Below are positions 16,952-24,852 of a stretch of 48,572 nt of DNA, piece by piece. The notes under the pieces were generated by a model. The model had not been told where the DNA came from and searched no databases. It saw only the letters and a program-made list of their open reading frames with translations. Source of the stretch: an uncultured Clostridium sp. GTDB lineage: Bacteria > Bacillota > Clostridia > TANB77 > CAG-508. Location of the stretch: positions 1-48,572 of the forward strand of contig CANSOY010000007.1 of assembly GCA_947648765.1 (NCBI GenBank), given 5' to 3'. Every line of letters starts with the position of its first letter. Position 1 is the first letter of the stretch. A program made the position numbers and the translations under genes.

Positions 16952-17384
16952 TTATATACCGAGCATTGTCATATTCTCAGCAATTTCATCTGCTGAAATA
17001 TTTTCATCACTGTTGTAAGATTTCCATTTCTCTTTATTCCAAATTTCAATTCGAGTTCCTACACCGATAATGACAACTTCTTTGTCCATACCAGCATACT
17101 CTCTTAAATTAGAAGCAATGAGAAATCTTCCTTGTTTGTCAATTTCACATTCTGTTGCACCAGATAGAAAAAATCTGACAAAGTCACGAGCGTTTTTGTT
17201 TGTTAGTGGTAGTGTTTTTAATTTTTCTTCAAAATTGTTCCATTCTGTTCCGAGAAAAACCGAATAGGCATCCGTCTAGACCTTTGGTTACAATAAACTT
17301 TTCACCGATATCATCCCTTATTTTTGCCGGCATAATCAGTCTGCCTTTGGCATCTAAGGAATGTTCATATTCCCCTATTAACAC
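16952..17384 (-). CDS. mraZ: Transcriptional regulator MraZ, +1 recoded at CGG
   Basis: DNA-binding repressor that opens dcw clusters. The sequence (GTG) [20 protein letters not shown] through [16 protein letters not shown] reaches CGG at 17250-17252. In frame this soon stops. Skipping the C gives [18 protein letters not shown] and the second SpoVT-AbrB-like repeat, [20 protein letters not shown], ending MTMLGI with TAA at 16952. The joined length is 143 aa, the family norm, with both DxKGR-type repeats. The start GTG has GAGGTGA five bases upstream. MraZ boxes precede it, so it probably represses itself and the cluster. Confidence 0.9.
17250..17252 (-). other. CGG +1 recoding site in mraZ
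   Basis: Codons GGT TTT TCT CGG AAC; the family sequence resumes as C|GGA ACA GAA TGG AAC (GTEWN). Confidence 0.85.
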
Positions 17385-17411
17385 TTTTTCTCACCTCACT
17401 AGCATTTCGCT

Positions 17412-17437
17412 CCACTTTGTACCACTTTTCTCCACCT
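17412..17437 (-). promoter_or_regulatory. MraZ boxes (three GTGG repeats, 10-bp period)
   Basis: Minus-strand AGGTGGAGA, AAAGTGGTAC and AAAGTGGAGC place GTGG cores at 10-bp steps between the mraZ -10 box and start codon. Direct GTGG repeats at this spacing are the known MraZ operator form. Confidence 0.8.
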
Positions 17438-17443
17438 AAATTG

Positions 17444-17472
17444 ATTTTAGTATATGCAAATGAAAAAATCAA
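17444..17472 (-). promoter_or_regulatory. Promoter of mraZ / dcw cluster
   Basis: TTGATT (17467-17472), 17-bp spacer, TAAAAT (17444-17449), immediately upstream of the MraZ boxes. Confidence 0.7.
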
Positions 17473-17612
17473 GTATTTTTATTAAATTTTTTCACAATAT
17501 TTGAAATTTTTTCTATTTTCAAAATTTTCCTTTTCACTCGCCCCTTTCTTTTGCCCTCATTTTGAGAATAAGAACTAATTTCTCTGTGGCATTTTTCCTT
17601 GATTTTTCGCAC

Positions 17613-17640
17613 AAAAAAAGAAGTTATCTTTTGGATAACT
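17613..17640 (-). terminator. Terminator after trmL
   Basis: AGTTATC pairs with GATAACT, followed on the minus strand by T7. Separates trmL from the dcw promoter. Confidence 0.7.
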
Positions 17641-17643
17641 CCT

Positions 17644-18144
17644 TTAGTTTTGGAAATACGAACTAATTTCTTCTAATCCTTCAAAATTTGTTTGTCTTAA
17701 GATTTCATAAACAATAATGGCAACGGAATTAGATAAATTCAAAGAACGCAAATGACTACGCATTGGAATACGAATAGTACGGTCTAAATGGGCTTGTAAT
17801 AAGTCTTCTGGTAAGCCTTTGGTTTCTTTTCCAAACAAAATAAATACCTCGTTAAACTTGATGTAGTCTTCTTCACAATAAGTCTGTTGCGATTTGGTAC
17901 TTGCCAAAAACGTCGCATGATTTTCGATTGGATAGGCTTGCAAAAAATCTGCTAGGCTTTCGTGCTCTTCAATTTCAAGTTTATCCCAATAGTCTAGCCC
18001 CGCTCGTTTTAGGTGTTTATCGGTAATTTCAAACCCAAGTGGTTTAACTAAGTGTAGTTTAGCACCAGTAGCAGCACAGGTTCTTGCAATATTTCCGGTA
18101 TTTTGTGGTATTTCTGGTTCGACCATAACAATATGTAATTTCAT
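17644..18144 (-). CDS. trmL: tRNA (cytidine/uridine(34)-2'-O)-methyltransferase TrmL
   Basis: A 166-residue SPOUT methyltransferase that 2'-O-methylates the wobble base of tRNA-Leu. Motifs are PEIPQNTGNIARTCAATG at the N-terminus, FGKETKGLP in the middle and the knot motif MRSLNLSNSVAI-like (LRSLNLSNSVAIIVYE) at the end. The start codon directly abuts the mnmA stop (TAA ATG), implying coupling. Two tRNA wobble-base enzymes are thus adjacent. Confidence 0.95.
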   Translation of the reverse strand: MKLHIVMVEPEIPQNTGNIARTCAATGAKLHLVKPLGFEITDKHLKRAGLDYWDKLEIEEHESLADFLQAYPIENHATFLASTKSQQTYCEEDYIKFNEVFILFGKETKGLPEDLLQAHLDRTIRIPMRSHLRSLNLSNSVAIIVYEILRQTNFEGLEEISSYFQN

Positions 18145-19189
18145 TTATTTCTTCCTTTCAATTTTTCCGCCACCAATGACACGATTTCCTTGATAAAATA
18201 CAGCGGATTGCCCTGGTGTGATGCCGCGTTGTGGCTCTTTTAATCTTACTTCTACTTTTCCATCTTGGCAAATGACTTGCCCTTCCGCTTCTTTCGCATG
18301 ATAACGAATTTTAATGGTTGCTTCTATTGTTTCAGGCACCTTAGCAAGAAGCCAGTTGACATCTGTAACGGTAAACTGGTCTTGATAGAGTTCCGCTTCT
18401 TCTCCTACAATTAACGCGTTTTTCTCTTGGTCAAAATCCAGAACAAAAAGCGGTACTGGGTTTGCAATCCCAAGACCTCTTCTTTGTCCAATGGTATAGT
18501 GATAGAGTCCTTGGTGGGTTCCTAAGATTTCGCCTTTACGGTTCACAATGTTTCCGTTTGCAAGATTTCTGCCCCATTTTTTCTAAAAACTTCGCATAAT
18601 CTCCATCTGGGATAAAGCAAATATCTTGACTATCTGGTTTTTGAGCAATTGGTAACTTTTCTTCTGCTGCAATTTTTCGGATTTCTTCTTTATTCGGATA
18701 GCCTTCTAGTGGAAAAATGACATGGGGTAAAACTTCTCTTGGAATGGAATAGAGGACATAACTTTGGTCTTTGGTTGTAGCAGCAGATTTTAGGAGGCAA
18801 TATTCTCCTGCCTCATTTGGCTCAATTTTCGCATAATGTCCTGTTGCAATCTTATCAATACCAAGGCTTTGTGCAAATTCATACATCTTACCAAATTTTA
18901 GATAGCGATTACACTCTACGCACGGGTTTGGTGTTAAGCAATTTTGGTAACAGGTTACAAATGGTGCAACCACTTTTGCTTGAAACTCCTGCTTGGCGTC
19001 ATAATGGTAATGCGGAATACCAAGTTTTTCGCATACTCGCTTGGCATCTTCTGTTTCTTTTTGCTTATCCCCTGTGAAATCAATGGTTACACCGACAACT
19101 TCATAGCCTTGCCTTTGGAGTAGGACAGCTGAAACACTGCTATCTACCCCTCCACTCATTCCTAATAGGACTTTTTCTTTTTCTGGCAT
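18145..19189 (-). CDS. mnmA: tRNA-specific 2-thiouridylase MnmA, +1 recoded at CGG
   Basis: Makes 2-thiouridine at position 34 of tRNAs for Lys, Glu and Gln. The PP-loop GMSGGVDSSVSAVLL, NPCVECNRYLKFG, TGHYAK, TKDQSYVLY and SQDICFIPDG are all present. After EKMGQKSCK the frame meets CGG at 18554-18556. Skipping the C gives GNIVNRKGEILGTHQGLYHY and the rest of the protein (TIGQRRGLGI, RYHAKE, PGQSAVFY). The joined length is about 347 aa, slightly short for the family. ATG 19189 lies 1 bp after the upstream stop with a weak ribosome site, so translation is probably coupled. Confidence 0.92.
18554..18556 (-). other. CGG +1 recoding site in mnmA
   Basis: Codons TCT TGC AAA CGG AAA; the family sequence resumes as C|GGA AAC ATT GTG AAC (GNIVN). 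Confidence 0.8.
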
Positions 19190-19190
19190 T

Positions 19191-19656
19191 TTATTTGCTT
19201 CTCTCTTTCTTATGGTTTTTCGCTCTTTCACATTCACGGCATTGCTTGCGCTTCCCGTTATAACAACAATCTAATTCTTCTAAATTGATAATACTAGCAA
19301 TGTATTTTTCTAATTTTTGTACGGTATCTTCAGAAACTGCATATTTCATATGTTCTGCTTCTGTGGTTGCAATCTCTTCCGGTACTTCTAATACTTGTGT
19401 TAAAAAGGCTTTGAGTGCCATACCCGTTCGCTGGATTTTCTCAGCTGCTTTTTTACCGTTCCTCGGTCAAGTGAATTTTCCCATAGGCTTCATATTGAAG
19501 AAATCCTTGGCTATCGAGTACTTTTAGGGCACGGTTGACACTTGGTTTTGAACATCCTCTTTTGGTTGCAATATCTGTTACACGCACTTGTCCTGTTTCT
19601 TGCTCTAATACATAAATGGTTTTCAAATATTCTTCAATGGAATTAGACGAATTCAT
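19191..19656 (-). CDS. DtxR/MntR-family metalloregulator with Cys-rich tail, +1 recoded at CGG
   Basis: An iron/manganese-responsive repressor type protein. The winged helix (SIEEYLKTIYVLEQETGQVR, CSKPSVNRALKVLDSQGFL) ends with IHLTEE, where CGG at 19456-19458 interrupts the frame. Skipping the C gives GKKAAEKIQRTGMALKAFL, completing the conserved LTxEGxxxA wing and the dimerisation domain with EAEHMKYAVS. The C-terminus has an unusual Cys cluster (CCYNGKRKQCREC). AAAGGA precedes ATG 19656. About 154 aa, slightly longer than MntR. First gene of the mntR-mnmA-trmL group; metal specificity unknown. Confidence 0.85.
19456..19458 (-). other. CGG +1 recoding site in DtxR/MntR gene
   Basis: Codons ACC GAG GAA CGG TAA; the family sequence resumes as C|GGT AAA AAA GCA GCT (GKKAA). 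The in-frame codon right after CGG is a stop. Confidence 0.85.
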
Positions 19657-19674
19657 GACAATTCCTTTCTTTTC

Positions 19675-20739
19675 TTAAATTTCCGTATAGTCGTACTCGC
19701 AAGAACGAAGCAAACGGTTCATAATAGCAAGACCTAGACCGTCCTTGGTAACACCTTCGATGAGCACAAGGTCTGCGTGGTAATCGTCGACTTTGCGTAA
19801 TAGTGTGAAAATACGGCTAGATACTTCTTCTAACTTTTGACGACTCCCCATTTCTAGTACTGCTTCAACATCTTCGTTTGCATAAGCCTTGCTATCTTCG
19901 CTAAGGGTTAAGAGAATGACTTTCTTTCCTTCTTTTTTTGCTTCTTGCATTTTGTTTTTGATGGTTTTTACCATCTTTTCTGGATTTGGACTATATACCA
20001 TTTTGCATTTTGTTTTTGGGGCATAGTGGCGGTATTTCATACCAGGCGACTCCACTTTTTCTTCTTGACTTTGCATTTTGTGTAAGATATGGACATCCAC
20101 TTTTCCTTTCCCGCAAACAGCTTGAATATCTGCAAGTGTGATTTGTCCCGGTCTTAGAATGGTTGGTTCTCCGTCGATTACTTTTACAACGGTTGACTCT
20201 AAGCCGATTTTGCTTGGTCCGTCATCAATGGCTACTGCTACTTTTTCTTTTAAGGCTTGGTCAATATCTTCCATTAGCGTACCACTTGGTTTTCCAGACA
20301 AATTCGCACTTGGTGCTGCAATGGGACCTCCAAATTCTGCTATTAAGCGGTTTGCTATGCAGTTACTTGGCATACGTACGGCAACGGTTGGATTTCCTGC
20401 TGTTACGGCTTCTGGTACACAATTCTTTTTCTTTAAGATAATCGTAAATGGTCCTGGCATAAAAGTGTGGATTAGTTGTTCTTCGATTGGGCTCGTTATT
20501 TCTGCAATTTGGTCAATCATCGAGCGATTGCAAACATGCAAAATAAGGGGGTTGTCTTGTTTTCTTCCTTTGGCTTCAAAGATTTTTAAGACAGCCTCCT
20601 GGTTTCGTCCATCTGCTCCAATTCCATATACCGTTTCGGTTGGCAGAATAACCAGTTTTCCTTCTTTCAGGGCTTGTACCGCTGGTTCTAATACAATTTC
20701 TGTTTCCTTTCCCTTGGCGTCAATATAGGTTGTTCCCAT
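19675..20739 (-). CDS. L-threonylcarbamoyladenylate synthase, Sua5 type
   Basis: Makes threonylcarbamoyl-AMP for the t6A modification at A37 of ANN-decoding tRNAs. The YrdC/TsaC domain spans residues 15-200 (LPTETVYGIGADG, KGRKQDNPLILHV, PGPFTIILK, AAPSANLSGKPSGT). A linker (SPGMKYRHYAPK) and a C-terminal Sua5 domain follow. 354 aa matches long Sua5 forms. I chose ATG 20739; the upstream in-frame extension is basic low-complexity without homology. The ribosome site is weak. Divergent from the gene at 20924. Confidence 0.92.
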   Translation of the reverse strand: MGTTYIDAKGKETEIVLEPAVQALKEGKLVILPTETVYGIGADGRNQEAVLKIFEAKGRKQDNPLILHVCNRSMIDQIAEITSPIEEQLIHTFMPGPFTIILKKKNCVPEAVTAGNPTVAVRMPSNCIANRLIAEFGGPIAAPSANLSGKPSGTLMEDIDQALKEKVAVAIDDGPSKIGLESTVVKVIDGEPTILRPGQITLADIQAVCGKGKVDVHILHKMQSQEEKVESPGMKYRHYAPKTKCKMVYSPNPEKMVKTIKNKMQEAKKEGKKVILLTLSEDSKAYANEDVEAVLEMGSRQKLEEVSSRIFTLLRKVDDYHADLVLIEGVTKDGLGLAIMNRLLRSCEYDYTEI

Positions 20740-20923
20740 TTCTATGCTCTTCTTTCTTTTTCTTTTGCTTAGTAGTATATCACAGAAATGGATTTTTTTC
20801 CATTTGTTTCGCTGAATTCCTTTCTTTTTTCGTTTTTGGAGATCTGTTTTCCACAAAAAGACCTCCAGTTGTGGATTTTTTTCGTTTGCCATGCTATATT
20901 TTAGAAAAAAGGGGGATTTTAAG

Positions 20924-22120
20924 ATGGAAGAAGCAACGGAAAAGAAAAAAGGCTCGAAAATTGGCAAAGTTTTAGCAATTCTATTCGCCACACTTTTAAT
21001 TGCAATCGCAGTGATTGGTATCGTTGGTTATGTGTATTACCGCTCTGTTGGAATTCGAGAAGAGGAAAAGGTGCAAGCCATCCGCAAACAAAACCAGACT
21101 GCTTTTTTACCATTTGAAGAACCGATTGAATATGGAACTGAAATGTCTTATGAGGAATTGTGCGAGAAACTAATTGCTTCCGACCATTTAAGCAAGGGAA
21201 CCACTTTTTCTGTTTTGGTAAATCACAAGGAATTAACCAAAGGCAGTCAATATGTTTTTGAAACTGTTGGTAATCACGTATTGCAAGTTCGTTTTTCTTG
21301 TCCGTATGAATACACCTTTTTCACAAAGCAATTAAAAATGATTGAAAATACAAAGGATTATGTCCTTGTTGTGGAAGATACCAAACCACCTATTCTTTCT
21401 GGTATCGAGGATAAAATCATTACCATTGGCGACGAATTCGACCCAAAATCTGGCGTTACAGCGCATGATGAAGTCGATGGTGCATTAGAAGTGCAAATTG
21501 AGGGAACGGTAGACACTGCCAAGGCTGGCGAATATGTTATAAAGGTATTTGCCACGGATAAAAATGAAAATGTGGCAGAGCAGACCTATACCGTTACCGT
21601 AAAAGAAAAACCAGTTGAAAAAGCACCTTCCACCACAACCAATAAAGGAAGTTCGACCATTTCTAGCAATGCAAACAAAACCACTACCACGACTTCTCAG
21701 GAAGAAGTAGCAGACGACACTAGCACGAAGTCTGGCAGGTTAAAACTTGCTACTGCTGAGGCAAAAAGGGTGGTTGGACAAATTACTAAACCAAGTATGA
21801 GTGTAGAGCAAAAGGCCCAAGCAATTTGTTCTTATCTTTATCAAAACGTGGCAAGACAAACCAATCAATCAAATGAAGCATATAAGGCAAACTTTGGAAA
21901 TGAAGCCTATGCTGCGCTTATTCTAAAGAAAGCGGCTTGTTCTGGCTTTTGTAAGGCAGTAACTTTGATGTGTAACGCTGCTGGGGTACAAAGTAAGCAT
22001 ATTAACGCAAATTCGTGGCAACATCAATGGAATACCGTTCTCATTAACAGCGAATGGATTATCTTAGATGCACAAATCGGTCTACTCGGTGGAACCGTGC
22101 ATCCATTGGAAGCAAATTAA
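20924..22120 (+). CDS. Membrane-anchored transglutaminase-like protein with DUF5011/Ig-like domain
   Basis: 398 residues. A basic N-terminus and membrane helix (VLAILFATLLIAIAVIGIVG) are followed by an extracellular Ig-like DUF5011 domain (residues 160-235: DTKPPILSGIED, DEFDPKSGVTA, ATDKNENVAEQTYTV). A Thr/Ser/Lys linker and a C-terminal transglutaminase-like fold come next. The likely triad is Cys in ACSGFCKAV, His in WQHQWNTV and Asp in WIILDAQIG. ATG 20924 follows GGGGG at 8 nt. Single-gene unit with its own terminator. Probably a cell-surface protease or peptidoglycan/protein modifier. Confidence 0.85.
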   Translation: MEEATEKKKGSKIGKVLAILFATLLIAIAVIGIVGYVYYRSVGIREEEKVQAIRKQNQTAFLPFEEPIEYGTEMSYEELCEKLIASDHLSKGTTFSVLVNHKELTKGSQYVFETVGNHVLQVRFSCPYEYTFFTKQLKMIENTKDYVLVVEDTKPPILSGIEDKIITIGDEFDPKSGVTAHDEVDGALEVQIEGTVDTAKAGEYVIKVFATDKNENVAEQTYTVTVKEKPVEKAPSTTTNKGSSTISSNANKTTTTTSQEEVADDTSTKSGRLKLATAEAKRVVGQITKPSMSVEQKAQAICSYLYQNVARQTNQSNEAYKANFGNEAYAALILKKAACSGFCKAVTLMCNAAGVQSKHINANSWQHQWNTVLINSEWIILDAQIGLLGGTVHPLEAN

Positions 22121-22127
22121 CACATAG

Positions 22128-22155
22128 AAAACTCCTCAAGTCGTGAGGAGTTTTG
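22128..22155. terminator. Bidirectional terminator
   Basis: AAAACTCCTCA pairs with TGAGGAGTTTT around 5 nt. It lies between the convergent transglutaminase-like gene and the 117-aa membrane protein gene. Confidence 0.75.
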
Positions 22156-22157
22156 CT

Positions 22158-22511
22158 TTATGTTATAAACACTATCTCTCTACATTTATTTAATCCCTTA
22201 AAAATTAAGCATATAACGATAAAGTATATAATCCAAATTATATATACATTATGCAATAGTTTGCTTATTGTTATAAAAACATCAATATTTAATCCAAAGA
22301 AAAATAGATACAATAATTTTCCTATTGCAGGTGCCCCTCCCTTGTAATAAAAAATACCACACATTTTATAAGATATTATACTAAATATAGTTGCTCCAAA
22401 CAAAATAGACAATATTTTTACTTCTATTGGATTGTTCGGTAGAAATGCAAATGGGTCGGGCATCACTTCATTTTTTATAAAATTACTCACATAGCACATA
22501 ATTGAATACAT
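22158..22511 (-). CDS. Hypothetical membrane protein at the toxin-antitoxin locus, 117 aa
   Basis: Three hydrophobic segments (ILSILFGATIFSIISY, LLYLFFFGLNIDVFI, IIWIIYFIVICLIF) with a GGAPAIGK loop between the first two. No family recognised. AGAGGTAGTAAT before ATG is an acceptable ribosome site. It begins 12 bp after the antitoxin gene, so it is probably a third cistron of that operon. It is more AT-rich than the dcw region, as are its two upstream neighbours. Confidence 0.6.
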   Translation of the reverse strand: MYSIMCYVSNFIKNEVMPDPFAFLPNNPIEVKILSILFGATIFSIISYKMCGIFYYKGGAPAIGKLLYLFFFGLNIDVFITISKLLHNVYIIWIIYFIVICLIFKGLNKCREIVFIT

Positions 22512-22523
22512 ATTACTACCTCT

Positions 22524-23540
22524 CTATTTCATAAAATTTAGTTTCATTGCATATTCAAAAGAGATATTTTCAAATCTTTTTGTCTTCTTCCATCCATCCT
22601 CTTGGTGGGATAAGTTTGAAATATCTGTTACCTTTTTATCTTTTAATAATTTAATAATTGTGTTAATAATCTTGATTTCTTCCTTGCCCAACTTACTTAA
22701 GTCATAATTATGGTTACTTGTAATGTAAGATTTCGTTCCCGTTTCATCTTCATAATCATTTCTTGTATATTTATTATCTAATAGAGAAATCTCTTTATAT
22801 TTTTGCTCTACAATCGTTGGTCCAAATTGTTGATTTTGATACGTTAGACCTGTAATCGATGTTCCTCTTTGTTGGAAGGCTAAGATATCAATAAACCATA
22901 AATATTTATTCATACTTGTAATTGTTAAGTTCTTTACTTTACTAGCAAGATAGGAAATAATATTTTCTAATAATTCTAAATCAAAAGTTTTATAGCCATT
23001 ATAAATATCTGGCTTTCTTGTTAAAGCATAATTGATATATTTTCGATACATTGCTTGAATATCTTCTTGGCTTACTATATCCTCTATGTCTTGCATTGCA
23101 ATCTTTTGATAGGTCTTTTGGTTTATTCTTTTGGCTTCATACGCTTCTTTGGCTTTCTTGTTAAATTCCATTGCATTTTCGCTCAACAATTTTAGATAAT
23201 CACTTTGTGATTTTGTTGGCACTCCGCCTCTTTCATAACGGTTAATCGTCATTTTTCCAAATCCTAAAATTGCCGTTAATTCTCTTTGCGATAGTTGATA
23301 TTTTTCTCTTAGTTTTCTAATCTCTTGTGGTGTAATACAATTTGTTTTTCTTTGATATGCTTTATAAATTCTTTCATTATTTTCATTTTCAATTTCGTTG
23401 ACATACAAATCTTTTTTACATTTCTCACATATTGCAACATTTTCATACGTTCCAATTTCAATTCCTCTAAATTCTTTTACTTCTCTTTTTTCAATTTTAT
23501 ACGCTACTTCTTTTCTACAATATGGGCAATATACTTTCAT
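22524..23540 (-). CDS. MqsA-like antitoxin with HTH and Panacea (SocA-like, DUF4065) domain
   Basis: 338 residues in three parts. An N-terminal zinc finger (YCPYCRKEV at residues 4-12, AICEKCKKDL at residues 36-45) precedes an XRE/MqsA helix-turn-helix (LSQRELTAILGFGKMTINRY near residue 90). The C-terminal part has Panacea-type blocks (MNKYLWFIDILAFQQRGTSI and TGLTYQNQQFGPTIV). MqsA zinc-HTH proteins neutralise MqsR toxins and repress their operon. Panacea domains are general antitoxin modules fused to many partners. The start overlaps the toxin stop by 4 bp (ATGA). Confidence 0.85.
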   Translation of the reverse strand: MKVYCPYCRKEVAYKIEKREVKEFRGIEIGTYENVAICEKCKKDLYVNEIENENNERIYKAYQRKTNCITPQEIRKLREKYQLSQRELTAILGFGKMTINRYERGGVPTKSQSDYLKLLSENAMEFNKKAKEAYEAKRINQKTYQKIAMQDIEDIVSQEDIQAMYRKYINYALTRKPDIYNGYKTFDLELLENIISYLASKVKNLTITSMNKYLWFIDILAFQQRGTSITGLTYQNQQFGPTIVEQKYKEISLLDNKYTRNDYEDETGTKSYITSNHNYDLSKLGKEEIKIINTIIKLLKDKKVTDISNLSHQEDGWKKTKRFENISFEYAMKLNFMK

Positions 23541-23902
23541 TTTTTCTCCCCCTCATCATATCTACCAAATTCATGTATTGACAAACAAACTGATTTTTCT
23601 GTATTTTCAATTCTTATTTTAATATACAACTTTATATTCTCAAACAACGGGCAAAATTTCAATATCCAACCTTTATATCTTGGATCTCTGTCTGGCTCTG
23701 GACCAGCGAAGCAATCATTTACAGTTAATTGTCTTATGATATCCTTTACATCTTCATTATTTAGTCCATATTCTCTCATAAACTCCACATTTTTCTTTGT
23801 TCTAACAATCGCGAATTTATCTCCATTATAATCATTATCTACAATTTTCTTGATTTTAAGTAAATTTTGACTTTGAATTTGACCTCCTATTCGATTTATC
23901 AT
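23537..23902 (-). CDS. MqsR-like type II toxin
   Basis: 121 residues from ATG 23902, preceded by AAGGAG. The segment FMREYGLNNEDVKDIIRQLT followed by NDCFAGPEPDRDPRYKGWIL and LYIKIRI matches the layout of MqsR-family mRNA interferases. These have a helix-turn with a xxLTxxDxxxxxxSD-like block, then RelE-like strands. Toxin-first order and the 4-bp overlap with an MqsA-type antitoxin support the call. If active it would cleave mRNA, likely at GCN-like sites as in E. coli; specificity here is unknown. Confidence 0.75.
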   Translation of the reverse strand: MINRIGGQIQSQNLLKIKKIVDNDYNGDKFAIVRTKKNVEFMREYGLNNEDVKDIIRQLTVNDCFAGPEPDRDPRYKGWILKFCPLFENIKLYIKIRIENTEKSVCLSIHEFGRYDEGEKK

Positions 23903-23922
23903 ACGCAATCTCCTTGTCAAAT

Positions 23923-23942
23923 ATGCCTCTTTTTGATGGCAT
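23923..23942 (-). promoter_or_regulatory. Inverted repeat operator candidate of the toxin-antitoxin operon
   Basis: ATGCC, 10-bp gap, GGCAT lies between the -10 box and the toxin start, as expected for antitoxin autoregulation. Confidence 0.5.
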
Positions 23943-23946
23943 TTCT

Positions 23947-23975
23947 ATTGTAACACAAAAATTTCCATTCGTCAA
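23947..23975 (-). promoter_or_regulatory. Promoter of toxin-antitoxin operon
   Basis: TTGACG (23970-23975), 17-bp spacer, TACAAT (23947-23952). Confidence 0.7.
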
Positions 23976-23987
23976 TTTTTATTTATG

Positions 23988-24021
23988 CAAAAAAATGTAC
24001 CAATTCCTATTGGTACATTTT
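23988..24021. terminator. Terminator after tetR-type gene
   Basis: AAATGTACCAAT pairs with ATTGGTACATTT around 4 nt, with an A/T run on the minus-strand 3' side. Confidence 0.7.
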
Positions 24022-24036
24022 GGTATGTGTATTTCT

Positions 24037-24627
24037 CTATTTCTCTGGTTCAATTAAATTACGAATAGCCTCATATAAATACGGTTTAAATTCTTCGATT
24101 GGCAATGGTTCTTGATACAAAATCGAATTAAAGCAAGTCGAACTAACCAATTCAATTATCATATAAAGGGTAACTTCTGGATTTTTGAGTGGAATATTGT
24201 TTTCTTTCACTCCCTTTAGAAACAGTGCATATACGCTGTTTTCTCCGTCATTTGTTGTTTCGTAAATTCTTGAAATCTGTTTGTTATAAATTCCCCAAGA
24301 TAAATTCTTTGAAATGAAATTCAAAAGAGTCGGGGCTTTTGCTAGTTCGTCAATTACATAGTTAATAATAAAAACGACTTGGTCTGCTAAATTGTTGATA
24401 TAGTTTTTATGCAAGGCCTCCAATGCTTCTTTGAATAATTTTTGGGATTTCTTGGCAATTAAAATATCCCTTAACTCGTATTTATCTTTGAAGTATAAAT
24501 AAAAGGTTCCTTTTGCTACATTCGCATTATCTACAATTTCTTGGATAGATGTGTCTTTAATCCCCTTTTCCGTGAATAAATGAAATGCCGTTTCTAATAA
24601 TCTTGTTTCTTTCTCTTTTTCTTCCAT
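24037..24627 (-). CDS. TetR-family transcriptional regulator
   Basis: 196 residues. The N-terminal TetR helix-turn-helix reads ETAFHLFTEKGIKDTSIQEI and NVAKGTFYLYFKDKYELRD (residues 9-50). The C-terminal ligand domain is variable and rich in hydrophobic helices. GGGGG precedes ATG 24627. It is divergent from the MMPL exporter, and matching operators overlap both promoters, so it probably represses both itself and the exporter and is released by an exported hydrophobic compound. Confidence 0.9.
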   Translation of the reverse strand: MEEKEKETRLLETAFHLFTEKGIKDTSIQEIVDNANVAKGTFYLYFKDKYELRDILIAKKSQKLFKEALEALHKNYINNLADQVVFIINYVIDELAKAPTLLNFISKNLSWGIYNKQISRIYETTNDGENSVYALFLKGVKENNIPLKNPEVTLYMIIELVSSTCFNSILYQEPLPIEEFKPYLYEAIRNLIEPEK

Positions 24628-24648
24628 GGCAGTTCCCCCTTTTTTGGT

Positions 24649-24677
24649 ATTATCCCACACTTTTGACGATTGGTCAA
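24649..24677 (-). promoter_or_regulatory. tetR-type gene promoter with operator
   Basis: TTGACC (24672-24677), 17-bp spacer, GATAAT (24649-24654). The -35 lies in the pseudo-palindrome TTGACGATTGGTCAA (24663-24677). Confidence 0.7.
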
Positions 24678-24779
24678 TCTTTTTGAAAGTTTTGTCAAAT
24701 TTTATTTCGTTCTTCCAGTTGGTATATATGTTATGTTTAGTAGCATTTTCTCATTGCAAAATATTTTTTCAAAAGCATA

Positions 24780-24830
24780 TTGACTAATGGTCATTTTTGT
24801 TGTATAATACTTTTCGTTGACCGTTGGTCA
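24780..24830 (+). promoter_or_regulatory. MMPL operon promoter flanked by two TetR operators
   Basis: TTGACT (24780-24785), 17-bp spacer, TATAAT (24803-24808). Operator TTGACTAATGGTCAT (24780-24794) covers the -35 and TTGACCGTTGGTCA (24817-24830) lies at the start of the transcript. Together with the site at 24663-24677 there are three TTGACNNNTGGTCA copies. Confidence 0.8.
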
Positions 24831-24852
24831 TATTTAGAAAGGAGTATATTTT

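Noticed and set aside
19675-20991. Longer N-terminus for the Sua5 protein
   Set aside because: The extra 84 residues are low-complexity, basic, overlap the divergent gene's upstream region and do not belong to the YrdC fold.
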